Assembly: GCF_003369445.1 (NCBI RefSeq)
Contig: NZ_QRCU01000078.1
Coordinates: 88,116-152,115, forward strand
Length of the DNA stretch: 64,000 bases
Direction of reading: 5' to 3'
Source: Arthrobacter silvisoli
Lineage (GTDB): Bacteria > Actinomycetota > Actinomycetes > Actinomycetales > Micrococcaceae
Shown piece after piece: positions 32,206-41,477 of this stretch; within the stretch, counting starts at the first letter, position 1; the number at the start of each line of letters is the position of its first letter. Made by a program: the position numbers and the translations under genes. The notes below the pieces were generated by a model. That model was not told the origin of the DNA, made no database searches, and saw only the letters and a program-made list of their open reading frames with translations.

Positions 32206-34059
32206 GTGTCTCCCATGGCCCGCACCGCCCCGGTGCCTGCCGCAACAGATCCGGCCATCATCCGGAACTTCTGCATCATTGCCCACATCGACCACGGCAA
32301 GTCCACCCTGGCCGACCGGATGCTCCAGTTCACCGGCGTGGTGCAGGCACGCGACATGAAGGCCCAGTACCTGGACCGCATGGACATCGAACGCGAACGC
32401 GGCATCACCATCAAGTCCCAGGCCGTCCGCATGCCCTGGGAAGTCGACAACACCGCCTACGCGCTGAACATGATCGACACCCCCGGCCACGTCGACTTCA
32501 CCTATGAGGTCTCGCGCTCCCTGGCAGCCTGCGAAGGTGCGGTGCTCCTGGTTGACGCCGCCCAGGGCATCGAAGCCCAGACCCTGGCCAACCTCTACCT
32601 GGCGATGGAAAACGACCTCACCATCATTCCGGTGCTGAACAAGATCGACCTCCCGGCCGCCCAGCCTGAGAAGTACGCCGAGGAACTTGCGAACCTGATC
32701 GGCGGCGACCCCGAAGAGGTCCTGAAGGTATCCGGCAAGACCGGCGTCGGCGTCGAGGCCCTCCTTGACCGGATCGTCCGGGACATCCCCAACCCGGTCG
32801 GCGACGCGAACGCGCCCGCACGCGCCATGATTTTCGACTCTGTCTACGACACCTACCGCGGCGTCGTCACCTACGTCCGCGTCGTCGACGGGCACCTCAG
32901 CCCGCGCGAGCGGATCCAGATGATGTCCACGAAGGCCAGCCACGAGCTCCTCGAGATCGGCGTCAGCTCACCCGAGCCGGTGCCATCCAAGGGACTGGGG
33001 GTCGGCGAAGTGGGCTACCTGATCACCGGTGTGAAGGACGTCCGCCAGTCCAAGGTCGGCGACACCGTCACCAACCTCGCCAAGCCGGCCACCACATCGC
33101 TGGGCGGCTACCAGGACCCGAAGCCGATGGTTTTCTCCGGCCTCTACCCGCTGGACGGCACGGACTATCCGAACCTGCGTGAAGCGCTGGACAAGCTCAA
33201 GCTCAACGACGCCGCCCTGGTCTACGAACCCGAGACCTCCGCGGCACTCGGCTTCGGTTTCCGCGTCGGCTTCCTCGGCCTGCTGCACCTCGAAATCGTG
33301 CGTGAACGCCTGGAACGCGAATTCAACCTGGACCTGATTTCCACGGCGCCGAACGTCGTCTACGAGGTCACCCTGGAAGACAAGTCGGTGGCCACGGTCA
33401 CCAACCCGTCGGAATTCCCTTCGGGCAAGATCAACGAGGTCCGCGAGCCGATGGTGGCGGCCACCATCCTGGCCCCGAACGAATTCGTCGGCTCCATCAT
33501 GGAGCTCTGCCAGGGCCGGCGCGGCCAGATGCGCGGCATGGACTACCTCTCCGAGGACCGCGTGGAGATGCGCTACTGGATACCGCTGGCTGAGATCGTG
33601 TTCGACTTCTTCGACCAGCTCAAGTCCAAGACCCGCGGCTACGCCTCGCTGGACTGGAAGGCTGACGGCGAACAGGTTGCCGACCTCGTCAAGGTGGACA
33701 TCCTGCTCCAGGGCGAACAGGTGGACGCCTTCAGTGCCATCACCCACCGTGACAAGGCCTATGCCTACGGCGTGATGATGACCTCCAAGCTGCGCGAGCT
33801 GATCCCGAGGCAGCAGTTCGAGGTGCCCATCCAGGCGGCCATCGGCTCCCGGATCATCGCCCGCGAAAACATCCGCGCCATCCGCAAGGACGTTCTGGCC
33901 AAGTGCTACGGCGGTGACATCACCCGCAAGCGCAAGCTGCTCGAGAAGCAGAAGGAAGGCAAGAAGCGCATGAAAATGGTGGGCCGGGTCGAGGTTCCCC
34001 AGGAAGCCTTCATCGCCGCCCTCACCACCGACGAGTCCAAGGACAAGGCCAAGAAGTAG
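32206..34059 (+). CDS. lepA: Elongation factor 4 (LepA), back-translocating GTPase
   Basis: Ribosome-associated translational GTPase. The 617-residue product has G1 AHIDHGKST, the ERGITIKSQ switch, G3 DTPGH and G4 NKIDLP, then the EF-G-like domains and the LepA-specific C-terminal domain (CYGGDITRKRKLLEKQKEGK). GTG 32206 has AAGGA at 32194-32198; a second possible start, ATG 32215, is three codons on. Its stop overlaps the hemW start (TAGTG), so the two form an operon. Confidence 0.97.
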   Translation: MSPMARTAPVPAATDPAIIRNFCIIAHIDHGKSTLADRMLQFTGVVQARDMKAQYLDRMDIERERGITIKSQAVRMPWEVDNTAYALNMIDTPGHVDFTYEVSRSLAACEGAVLLVDAAQGIEAQTLANLYLAMENDLTIIPVLNKIDLPAAQPEKYAEELANLIGGDPEEVLKVSGKTGVGVEALLDRIVRDIPNPVGDANAPARAMIFDSVYDTYRGVVTYVRVVDGHLSPRERIQMMSTKASHELLEIGVSSPEPVPSKGLGVGEVGYLITGVKDVRQSKVGDTVTNLAKPATTSLGGYQDPKPMVFSGLYPLDGTDYPNLREALDKLKLNDAALVYEPETSAALGFGFRVGFLGLLHLEIVRERLEREFNLDLISTAPNVVYEVTLEDKSVATVTNPSEFPSGKINEVREPMVAATILAPNEFVGSIMELCQGRRGQMRGMDYLSEDRVEMRYWIPLAEIVFDFFDQLKSKTRGYASLDWKADGEQVADLVKVDILLQGEQVDAFSAITHRDKAYAYGVMMTSKLRELIPRQQFEVPIQAAIGSRIIARENIRAIRKDVLAKCYGGDITRKRKLLEKQKEGKKRMKMVGRVEVPQEAFIAALTTDESKDKAKK

Positions 34060-35288
34060 TGCCAAGCGCCCTTCCACTCGGCGATCCGGCACCTGCGGAC
34101 GGACTGCTGCCCCCGCAGGTGCTGGACGGCGTCGGCCACCGGAAATTCGGCCTGTACGTCCACATCCCGTTTTGCGCCGTACGTTGCGGCTACTGCGACT
34201 TCAACACCTACACAGCCAAGGAACTGGGCGGTGGAGCGTCCCAGGACGCCTACGCCGGCACGGCCGTGGCTGAGGTCGACTTCGCGGCCCGCGCCATGGA
34301 AGCCTCCGGGCTCCCGGCCCGCAAAATCAGCACGGTCTTCTTCGGCGGCGGCACGCCCACGCTGCTCCCCGCCGGGGACCTCGCGAGGATCCTGGCGGCC
34401 GCCGTCGGGCATTGGGGACTGGAGGCGGGAGCCGAGGTCACCACGGAAGCGAACCCGGATTCCGTTACGCCCGGGTCGCTGGAACTGCTGGCCAAGGCAG
34501 GCTTCACCCGGGTGTCCTTCGGCATGCAGTCCGCGGTGCCGCACGTGCTCAAGGTCCTGGACCGCACCCACAGCCCCGAACGGGTACCGCAGGCAGTGCA
34601 ATGGGCCCGCGACGCCGGCCTCGACGTCAGCCTGGACCTCATCTACGGCACGCCCGGCGAATCGATGGACGACTGGCGCGCCTCGCTGGACACCGCCCTG
34701 TCCTACGCGCCGGACCACATCAGCGCCTACGCGCTCATCGTCGAGGAAGGCACCAAGCTCGCCGCCCAGATGCGCCGCGGCGAGGTCCCTGGAATCGACG
34801 ACGACGACCACGCCGCCAAGTACGAACTCGCCGATGAGCTCATTTCGGCCGCCGGCCTGTCCTGGTACGAGGTCAGCAACTGGTCCAGGACGCCCGGACA
34901 CGCCTGCCGCCATAACCTGGCCTACTGGCGCGGAGACGACTGGTGGGGCATCGGACCCGGTTCGCATTCGCACATGGGCGGGGTCCGCTGGTGGAACGTG
35001 AAGCACCCCACCGCCTACGCCAACCGGCTCGCCGCGGGCCAGTCCCCGGCGGCCGGACGCGAAACCCTCGACGCCGGCACCCGCGAAGTGGAGCGCATCA
35101 TGCTGGAGGCCCGGCTAGGGAGCGGGCTGGAAGTGGACGCGCTCGACGCCGTCGGCCGGCACGCCGTCGCCGGCTTGATCGCGGACGGACTGGTGGAGCC
35201 CGCGGAGGCTTTTAAGGGCCGCCTCGTGCTGACCCTCAGGGGCCGCCTCCTGGCCGATGCCGTAGTGCGGCGGCTGCTGCCCGAATAG
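34059..35288 (+). CDS. hemW: Radical SAM heme chaperone HemW
   Basis: A HemN-like radical SAM protein now known to bind and deliver heme rather than act as coproporphyrinogen oxidase. The 409-residue protein has the [4Fe-4S] CxxxCxxC motif (Cys39, Cys43, Cys46 in PFCAVRCGYCDF), the FFGGGTPTLL SAM-contact loop and the C-terminal HemN_C domain (HNLAYWRGDDWWGIGPGSHS). The GTG start overlaps the lepA stop by one base, the usual lepA-hemW arrangement. Confidence 0.95.
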   Translation: MPSALPLGDPAPADGLLPPQVLDGVGHRKFGLYVHIPFCAVRCGYCDFNTYTAKELGGGASQDAYAGTAVAEVDFAARAMEASGLPARKISTVFFGGGTPTLLPAGDLARILAAAVGHWGLEAGAEVTTEANPDSVTPGSLELLAKAGFTRVSFGMQSAVPHVLKVLDRTHSPERVPQAVQWARDAGLDVSLDLIYGTPGESMDDWRASLDTALSYAPDHISAYALIVEEGTKLAAQMRRGEVPGIDDDDHAAKYELADELISAAGLSWYEVSNWSRTPGHACRHNLAYWRGDDWWGIGPGSHSHMGGVRWWNVKHPTAYANRLAAGQSPAAGRETLDAGTREVERIMLEARLGSGLEVDALDAVGRHAVAGLIADGLVEPAEAFKGRLVLTLRGRLLADAVVRRLLPE

Positions 35289-35408
35289 GGGCGCGCAGCC
35301 AGCTGTTCAGCCGTTCCTGGCGGGAATATCATGTGCGTGGACGCCCGGCGATCCACCCTGGCTGGCCGGCTCCGCCCGCTGTGGTGAAGACCAATGCTGG
35401 GAGGGATC

Positions 35409-35927
35409 ATGTCTTCGATTTCAGCGCAGTCCCCGTTCGGCGTTCCCTGGCGGAGCGCACTTCTTTTCCTCGTAGTGGTGGCAGGATTCCTGCTGCTCTC
35501 CCTGATGACTTTCGACCCGAAAGTGGGCACGGCCGCCTGGGTCATCAGGATCGGCGGTACGGTGGTCTGGGTCGCCTTCGCCGCATACCTGGGCTATCGG
35601 GACATCGTCCAAAAGCAGGGCAGCGGACCGCAGGACATCGACCATGTCCCCTTCGACCGGTGGTCGTGGATCCATGCCTCGGCAGGTGCCATGCTCGGCT
35701 TCTGGTCGGTGCCGCTCGTCCTGGTCGCGGTCATCACCATCGGCTGGGAATTCTTCGAAAGATACGTGCCGGGATTCGGTGAGACCGAGACCCTGGCCAA
35801 CCGGGCGGTTGACGTTGTGGGCGCCTGGGTCGGCTGGGTGCTGCTGGCGCTTCTCATCGCCGCCCTGGAGAGCGACTCGGTCCCGTTTGTGCTACCGTCC
35901 GCGGATGCGTGGATCCGCAACCTCTAG
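35409..35927 (+). CDS. Integral membrane protein of unknown function
   Basis: The 172-residue protein has four hydrophobic spans (about residues 16-34, 44-62, 90-110 and 134-156). Between spans it shows an acidic GWEFFERYVPG motif and NRAVDVVGAWVGW; this pattern is loosely like VanZ-type proteins, but I do not assign the family. ATG 35409 has GGGAGG at about 35399-35404. Its stop is four bases from the stop of the convergent DUF4870 gene. Confidence 0.7.
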   Translation: MSSISAQSPFGVPWRSALLFLVVVAGFLLLSLMTFDPKVGTAAWVIRIGGTVVWVAFAAYLGYRDIVQKQGSGPQDIDHVPFDRWSWIHASAGAMLGFWSVPLVLVAVITIGWEFFERYVPGFGETETLANRAVDVVGAWVGWVLLALLIAALESDSVPFVLPSADAWIRNL

Positions 35928-35931
35928 CCGG

Positions 35932-36345
35932 CTACTTGATCCAGCGCAGGTTGAAGCGGTACCTGTGCGGCTGGCCATGGTTGACGCGGATTCCCGCTGA
36001 CACCGCGAAGCATGTCAGCGCCACCCAGATCGCCGTGGCCAGCACCGCGAACAGATTGCCCACCACCGGCAGGATCACCAGGATGTTGGCGAGCACTGCC
36101 GCGATGGTGGGCGGCAGGGTGAAATTCAGGGCCTCCTTGGACTCCTGTGCGGTGAACGGGCCGCGGTCGCGGAAGATCAGGTAGATCAGCAGTGCCGGGA
36201 CACAGCCGAGGATTCCGCCGAAGTGCGCCAAGGTTGCCCATTGGCGGTCTTCGCCGGCGGTCAGGGGGAGCGCGTTGGCAGGGACGCCGTGGTACTGGGG
36301 CTGGCCCTGTGGGGCGTCCATCCCGTCGGGAGCGTTCTCTGCCAC
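35932..36345 (-). CDS. DUF4870 membrane protein
   Basis: The 137-residue protein has a polar, Gln/Pro-rich N terminus (about 30 residues), then the DUF4870 pattern: RQWATLAHFGGILGCVPALL, FRDRGPFTAQESKEALNFTL and two further spans ending in a conserved YRFNLRWIK tail. The family (Tic20-like topology) has no established function. GTG 36345 with AAGGAAG upstream; TATTCT at about 36398 on the minus strand is a candidate -10. Confidence 0.85.
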   Translation of the reverse strand: MAENAPDGMDAPQGQPQYHGVPANALPLTAGEDRQWATLAHFGGILGCVPALLIYLIFRDRGPFTAQESKEALNFTLPPTIAAVLANILVILPVVGNLFAVLATAIWVALTCFAVSAGIRVNHGQPHRYRFNLRWIK

Positions 36346-36463
36346 TGTGTCTTCCTTAAGGGGCTCGGTTCCGGTGGTATTGCTGTCCCAGAATACTGGG
36401 TCGGAGGTGCTTAGGGGACCAGCTTCGCAGCATGGCGCGGGCGGGCGGCCGCTGCAGGCGGGT

Positions 36464-37330
36464 TCAGGGGGCGGTCAGGAAGTCGATGACTTCTTCCACG
36501 CGGCCCAGAAGGGAAGCCTCGAGGTCCGCGTAGCTGCGCACTGCACCCAACAGCTTCTGCCAGCCCAGGCCGATGTCCTCCGCGGTGGCGTGCGGCCAGC
36601 CGAAAGCCTTCAGGATGCCGGTCTTCCAGTCGGTTCCGCGGGGTACTTCCGGCCAGCGTTCGATCCCGAGCGTCTTCGGCCTGATGGCCTGCCACACGTC
36701 CACGTACGGGTGGCCGACGATCAGCACGTTCCCCGCTGCCCCGGGCAGGGTCATGGCATCGGCGGCGATGCGGGACTCCTTGGAATCCGGGACCAGATGG
36801 TCCACCAGGATGCCGAGCTTGCGCCCGGGGCCGGGGGAGAAGTCGGCGATGGCGGCCTTCAGATCGTCCACGCCGTGCAACGGCTCGACGACGATCCCCT
36901 CCACCCGGAGGTCGTCGCCCCAGACCTTCTCGACGAGTTCGGCGTCGTGCTTGCCTTCCACCCAGATGCGGCTGGCTTTGGCCACTTGGGCGCGCTGGCC
37001 CGCGACCTTGACCGAACCGGAAGCTGTGCGCCCGGCCGGGACGGTGCCGGAAGCCGCGCCAGCCGTTCCGGCACGCGGTGCCGGCGGCAGCAGCTTGATG
37101 GCTTGGCCATCCAGCAGGAAGCCGAAGCCGAGCCGGAAGGACTTGGTCCTGCCGCGCCGGTCCTCCAGCACGACAATGTGCATGCCCCCGGACTTTTCGA
37201 TCCGGACCACCGCGCCCACCCAGCCGGACTGCACGTCCTCGAGGACCATGCCGGGCTCGGCCGGAACCTCGGGAAGCGCCCTTTTGGCGGGAGCGGAAAG
37301 CGTCCCGGGGCCCCAGTTGTCGTAGGACAC
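36464..37330 (-). CDS. DUF3097 family protein
   Basis: A 288-residue protein of the actinobacterial DUF3097 family: an N-terminal beta-rich part (SGWVGAVVRIEKSGGMHIV, VVLEDRRGRTKSF), a linker, then a TOPRIM-like region (RIWVEGKHDAELVEKVWG, and LGILVDHLVPDSKES) that suggests a nucleic-acid or nucleotide role. Function is not established. I placed the start at GTG 37330 because the homologous region begins there (SYDNWGPG); there is no good ribosome-binding site, so the start is uncertain. It is divergent from hrcA with CIRCE between them. Confidence 0.8.
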   Translation of the reverse strand: MSYDNWGPGTLSAPAKRALPEVPAEPGMVLEDVQSGWVGAVVRIEKSGGMHIVVLEDRRGRTKSFRLGFGFLLDGQAIKLLPPAPRAGTAGAASGTVPAGRTASGSVKVAGQRAQVAKASRIWVEGKHDAELVEKVWGDDLRVEGIVVEPLHGVDDLKAAIADFSPGPGRKLGILVDHLVPDSKESRIAADAMTLPGAAGNVLIVGHPYVDVWQAIRPKTLGIERWPEVPRGTDWKTGILKAFGWPHATAEDIGLGWQKLLGAVRSYADLEASLLGRVEEVIDFLTAP

Positions 37331-37452
37331 AGTGTCACACCACTTCGCTGTCGGAGGTCGTTCCGGCCGCCGGAAGCCGCCGGAGCCCGCGGGAAGCTTG
37401 TTCGCCGCGAGCGGTACCAATGCTAACAACGGCCCGGCACATACTAGACTTG

Positions 37453-37479
37453 TTAGCACTTGGGCATGTTGAGTGCTAA
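37453..37479. promoter_or_regulatory. CIRCE element (HrcA operator)
   Basis: TTAGCACTT (37453-37461), a nine-base spacer and GAGTGCTAA (37471-37479). This is the TTAGCACTC-N9-GAGTGCTAA consensus with one mismatch in the left arm. It lies 81 bp upstream of the hrcA start, so HrcA should repress its own operon (hrcA-dnaJ) outside heat stress. Confidence 0.95.
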
Positions 37480-37560
37480 GAATTGCGGAATCCGCGGAGC
37501 GGCGGACGCAGAACAGGCGAGAGAGATCCGGGGCTGGAACGTCCGAGGGGAGGCAGGAGC

Positions 37561-38574
37561 ATGAGCGAGCCGCGCAAGCTGGAAGTGCTGCGTGCCATCG
37601 TCGAAGACTACGTGCATTCGCGCGAACCCGTCGGCTCCAAGGCCTTGGTGGAACGGCACCACCTGGGTGTTTCCAGTGCCACCATCCGCAACGACATGGC
37701 CCTGCTCGAAGAAGAAGGCCTCATCGCGGCCCCGCACACCAGCGCCGGGCGCATCCCCACCGACAAGGGCTACCGGCTTTTCGTGGACCGGATCTCGGCG
37801 ATGAAGCCGCTCTCGGCCGCGGAACGGCGCGCCATCCACTCGCTCCTCGAGGGCGCGGACGACGTCGACGACATCCTGGAGCGCACCGTCCGGCTGCTTT
37901 CGCAACTGACCAACCAGGTCGCCGTCGTGCAGTACCCGCACTCCAACCAGGCCAGGCTGCGGCACATCGAATTCGTGCTCCTGGCGCCCCGCCAAGTGCT
38001 CGTGGTGCTGATCGCGGACAGCGGCAAGGTCGAACAGAGGGTCGTCGACGCCGGAACCGACGTCACCGACGAGGACCTCACCTTACTGCGGGCACGCTTC
38101 CTGGCCAGCATCTCGGGCGCGCCGCTGGCGCACCTGCCGCAGCTGCTGGCGCCGGTGGTTGCCCTGTGCCCGCCGGCCCTCCAGTCCCCGGCGGCCGTGC
38201 TCGCCCGCGGCCTCGACAAACTAGCTGAAAGCAGCCGCGATGAACGGATGATGATGGCCGGCACGGCCAACCTCGCCCGTTCCAATGTCGATTTTCCGTT
38301 GAGCATCGGTCCGGTCCTGGAAGCCCTGGAAGAACAGGTGGTCATGCTCCGCCTGCTCTCCGAAATGGCCGAGGACCCGCGCGGTGTCACCGTCAGCATC
38401 GGCCGGGAGAACCCCTATGACGGACTGTCCGAGGCGTCGGTCGTCGCCACCGGATACGGTCCGGGCGCCGCCGCGAAGATCGGCATCATCGGGCCCACCC
38501 GCATGGATTATCCCAGCAGCATGGCCGCCGTCCGCGCGGTGGCACGCTACCTATCGAGGATCCTCGGCAGCTAA
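37561..38574 (+). CDS. hrcA: Heat-inducible transcription repressor HrcA
   Basis: The 337-residue repressor has an N-terminal winged helix (LEVLRAIVEDYVHSREPVGS, then VSSATIRNDMALLEEEGLI), the GAF-like dimerisation region and the C-terminal IGPTRMDYPSSMAAVRAV block. ATG 37561 has AGGAG seven bases upstream; the frame is open back to 37483, but that part overlaps the 5' leader. Autoregulated through CIRCE and followed by dnaJ. Confidence 0.97.
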   Translation: MSEPRKLEVLRAIVEDYVHSREPVGSKALVERHHLGVSSATIRNDMALLEEEGLIAAPHTSAGRIPTDKGYRLFVDRISAMKPLSAAERRAIHSLLEGADDVDDILERTVRLLSQLTNQVAVVQYPHSNQARLRHIEFVLLAPRQVLVVLIADSGKVEQRVVDAGTDVTDEDLTLLRARFLASISGAPLAHLPQLLAPVVALCPPALQSPAAVLARGLDKLAESSRDERMMMAGTANLARSNVDFPLSIGPVLEALEEQVVMLRLLSEMAEDPRGVTVSIGRENPYDGLSEASVVATGYGPGAAAKIGIIGPTRMDYPSSMAAVRAVARYLSRILGS

Positions 38575-38631
38575 GGCCCGCCGGATCCACCGCAGCAAGA
38601 ACAGCAGGACAAGAAGGAAGAGAAACCGACT

Positions 38632-39759
38632 TTGAGCAGCCACTACGACGTCCTGGGCGTCTCCCCGGAAGCCACCGGCGAGGAGATCAAGAAGGCGTAC
38701 CGCAAGCTTGCACGAAAGCTGCACCCCGACGTCAACCCGGGGGAGGACGTCGCGGAGAAGTTCAAGGCCGTCACCCACGCCTACGAGGTCCTTTCCGACC
38801 CCCAGAAGCGCCGTGTCTATGATGCCACCGGCAACGAAAACGGCACGGATAACGGCTTCGGCGGGGGCTACGCAGGCCAGGGCTTCGCCTTCCAGGACAT
38901 CTTCGACACCTTCTTCGGCGGTGGCGGCGGCATGCAGGGCCCGGCCTCGCGCACCCGCCGCGGCCAGGACGCGCTGATCAGCGTCCGCGTCGACCTCAAG
39001 GACGCCGTGTTCGGCGTGAACAAGAAGCTTGAGGTCGACACCGCCGTCGTCTGCCCCACCTGCGAGGGCTCCTGCTGCCGCCCGGGCACCCACCCGGAAC
39101 GCTGCGATATCTGCGGCGGCAGCGGCCAGGTCCAGCGCGCGGTGCGTTCCATCCTCGGCCAGGTCATGACCGCCGCCCCCTGCGGTTCCTGCGAAGGTTT
39201 CGGCACCATCATCAAGGACCCCTGCAACGAGTGCAACGGCCAGGGGCGCATCCGCAGCCGCCGTTCGCTGACCCTCAAGGTGCCTGCCGGCGTCGGCACG
39301 GGTACCCGCATCCAGCTTTCGGGCCAGGGCGAAGCGGGTCCCGCCGGGGGTCCGTCCGGCGACCTGTATGTCGAGATCCGCGTCAACAGCGATGCCACCT
39401 TCACGCGCGAGGGCGACGACCTGCACGCCACCTTGAGCGTGCCTATGACCGCGGCGGCGCTCGGCACCGAGATGACGTTCGAGACCTTCGACGGTCCGCA
39501 GGAAGTGGACGTTAAGTCCGGCACGCAGTCCGGCGAGGTCATCACCCTCCGCGGCCTCGGCGTCACCCACTTGCGCGGCTACGGCCGCGGCGACCTCAAG
39601 GTACACCTGCACGTCGAGACGCCGGGCAAGCTCGACGCCGCCCAGGAGGATTTGCTGCGCCAGCTCGCCAAGCTGCGCGGAGAGCAATTCACCGAAGGCA
39701 AGCTCGTTGCCAGCGGCGGCATGTTCGCCAAGCTGCGGGACAAGTTCGGTAACCTGTAG
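38632..39759 (+). CDS. dnaJ: Chaperone DnaJ (type I)
   Basis: Hsp40 partner of DnaK. The 375-residue protein has the J domain with the HPD motif (residues 31-33), a Gly/Phe-rich linker (FGGGYAGQGFAFQD) and the zinc domain: CPTCEGSCC, CDICGGSG, CGSCEGFG and CNECNGQG. The first repeat has Cys where the usual CxxCxGxG ends in Gly. C-terminal substrate domains are present. TTG start at 38632 with AAGGAAG upstream. Two bases before rsmE, so hrcA-dnaJ-rsmE is one operon. Confidence 0.96.
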   Translation: MSSHYDVLGVSPEATGEEIKKAYRKLARKLHPDVNPGEDVAEKFKAVTHAYEVLSDPQKRRVYDATGNENGTDNGFGGGYAGQGFAFQDIFDTFFGGGGGMQGPASRTRRGQDALISVRVDLKDAVFGVNKKLEVDTAVVCPTCEGSCCRPGTHPERCDICGGSGQVQRAVRSILGQVMTAAPCGSCEGFGTIIKDPCNECNGQGRIRSRRSLTLKVPAGVGTGTRIQLSGQGEAGPAGGPSGDLYVEIRVNSDATFTREGDDLHATLSVPMTAAALGTEMTFETFDGPQEVDVKSGTQSGEVITLRGLGVTHLRGYGRGDLKVHLHVETPGKLDAAQEDLLRQLAKLRGEQFTEGKLVASGGMFAKLRDKFGNL

Positions 39760-39761
39760 CG

Positions 39762-40538
39762 GTGAGCAACCCGGTCTTCTTTTCTCCGGCCGGAGCCCTT
39801 GACGGGCTGGCGCCCGGCGACACTTTCGTCCTTGACGGGGCCGAAGCCCGGCATGCCGTCACCGTCAAGCGCCTCGAAGCGGGCGAGGCGGTGGACATCG
39901 CCGACGGCGCCGGCCGGCGCCTGGTGGGCAGGGTCCTCGAGACCGGCCAGGGGACGCTGACCGTCGAGGCCGTGGAACTCCGCGAGGAGCCGCGGCCAGC
40001 CGTGCGGCTGGTCCTTGTCCAGGCGCTGGCGAAGGGCGACCGCGACGAACTCGCCATCGAAACGGCCACGGAACTCGGCGTCGACGCCGTCATCCCCTGG
40101 CAGTCGGAACGGTCGATCGTGCGCTGGAAGGGTGAGCGGGCCGCGAGGGCTCACGCCAAATGGCAGTCAGTCGTCTCGGCGGCCGCGAAGCAGGCCCGCC
40201 GGGCCTGGATCCCCGAGGTGCGTCCCGCCGTCGACGGCGCCGGCCTGGCCAAAGCGGTGGCGGCAGCCGATCTCGCCGTCATCCTGCACGAGGACGCCAA
40301 ACGCCCCTTGCGCGCCGCCCTTGCGGAATGGCTTGAAGGACTGCCCGACGCCGGCACGGTCGAAGCGCGGGAAGTCCTGCTCCTCGTGGGACCGGAAGGC
40401 GGGATCACTCCGCGCGAAGTCACCCGGCTGGCCGACGAAGGAGCCGTGACCGCGCTGCTGGGCAACCACGTGCTGCGTTCCTCAACCGCGGGCCCGGCCG
40501 CGATTGTTCTGGCGAGCGACATCCTCGGACGCTGGTAG
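39762..40538 (+). CDS. rsmE: 16S rRNA (uracil-1498-N3)-methyltransferase
   Basis: Methylates U1498 in the decoding region of 16S rRNA using SAM. The 258-residue protein has an N-terminal PUA-like domain (VLDGAEARHAVTVKRLEAGE) and a C-terminal SPOUT knot with LLVGPEGGITPREV and LLGNHVLRSSTAGPAA; most members read LRaETA in the second motif, here RSSTA. GTG 39762 follows the dnaJ stop by two bases with no separate ribosome-binding site, suggesting coupling. Next to dnaJ as in many bacteria. Confidence 0.94.
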   Translation: MSNPVFFSPAGALDGLAPGDTFVLDGAEARHAVTVKRLEAGEAVDIADGAGRRLVGRVLETGQGTLTVEAVELREEPRPAVRLVLVQALAKGDRDELAIETATELGVDAVIPWQSERSIVRWKGERAARAHAKWQSVVSAAAKQARRAWIPEVRPAVDGAGLAKAVAAADLAVILHEDAKRPLRAALAEWLEGLPDAGTVEAREVLLLVGPEGGITPREVTRLADEGAVTALLGNHVLRSSTAGPAAIVLASDILGRW

Positions 40539-40589
40539 CCAGACCTCGGCGGGCTTTGCAGCGACGGCCGGATCAGCCGCTGCTAAAGG

Positions 40590-41477
40590 TCAGCCGACGT
40601 TGAAAGAGCGGGTGTCGGTGGATGCCGTCTCGCCGGCCTGGGCCGGCAAGGTGACCCGCAGTTCGTAGCGGCCGGTGCCGAGGCTGACCGTGAAGCTGAA
40701 GATGCCGCCCTGGCCGGGCACGGAGGACGCGGTGGTTCCACCGTCCAAGTACAGTGCCTTTTCGCCGCTCGCCGCTTCACGGAAGATCTGCCACTTCAGC
40801 TTTGCCCCCTCGATGGTGGCGCGGCCGTTGAACTTCACCGGGCCACTGGCCAAGGTGAGGTCTTCCTGGGGGTCGATGATCCAGACCGGTGCCACCGTGG
40901 AAGCGTCACGGACCATGGGGGTGCCCAGCTTGACCTGCCCGAAGGCCATAAAGTCCTTGTGGCCGTCCACCAGGATGACCACCTGGATCTGCTGCCCGGA
41001 GTCGATCAGTCCGGAACTTGCCGCGGCCGCCGTGGCCGTGTAGACGAGCTGCTGTACGGCGAGCTGGGCCATGCCGGCGTCGAGGTTCGAATTGAACGCA
41101 TCACGGGACACATCCACCGTGACAACATTCTTTCCTGAGATCGACGTCGCGAGGTCACCGGGCGCCTGCCACGGGGTGAAGAAGTCGTGGTCGAGCGGCT
41201 TCGCCGTCATCATGGTACGCAGGGCGGTGGTGATGGGGTTTTCCGTGCCCGGGTTATCCCGGAATTCGCGGTGCAGCGCCACCCCACTGCCGTTGCGGCC
41301 GATCCAGTACACGGGAACCTTGCTCGAAGCCTGGGTTGTTTCCAGCGGCGCATTGCTGGAGGGAGTGTTCTGGACTTGTTGCCGTGCGGCTTCCGGGGTG
41401 CTGGCCGGTTCCACGGTTCCACCGTCGGCGATGCAGCCGTTCAGCAGGAGGGCAGAGGCCAGCGCGGAAACGAGCAA
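40590..41477 (-). CDS. Lipoprotein with a GerMN domain and C-terminal Gmad2-like domain
   Basis: A cell-surface lipoprotein: a hydrophobic stretch ends in LLLNGC (lipidated Cys). It is followed by a Ser/Thr-rich linker, a GerMN domain (VPVYWIGRN, TTALRTMMTAKP, VDVSRDAFNS, QLVYTATA) and a C-terminal immunoglobulin-like domain ending GRYELRVTL. In actinobacteria GerMN proteins belong to the cell envelope and are unrelated to sporulation. The start is uncertain: TTG 41477 gives no basic n-region, whereas an in-frame ATC at 41526-41528, with AGGA upstream, would add a basic RREGRRN and make a typical signal. No standard start codon lies between. Confidence 0.78.
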   Translation of the reverse strand: MLVSALASALLLNGCIADGGTVEPASTPEAARQQVQNTPSSNAPLETTQASSKVPVYWIGRNGSGVALHREFRDNPGTENPITTALRTMMTAKPLDHDFFTPWQAPGDLATSISGKNVVTVDVSRDAFNSNLDAGMAQLAVQQLVYTATAAAASSGLIDSGQQIQVVILVDGHKDFMAFGQVKLGTPMVRDASTVAPVWIIDPQEDLTLASGPVKFNGRATIEGAKLKWQIFREAASGEKALYLDGGTTASSVPGQGGIFSFTVSLGTGRYELRVTLPAQAGETASTDTRSFNVG

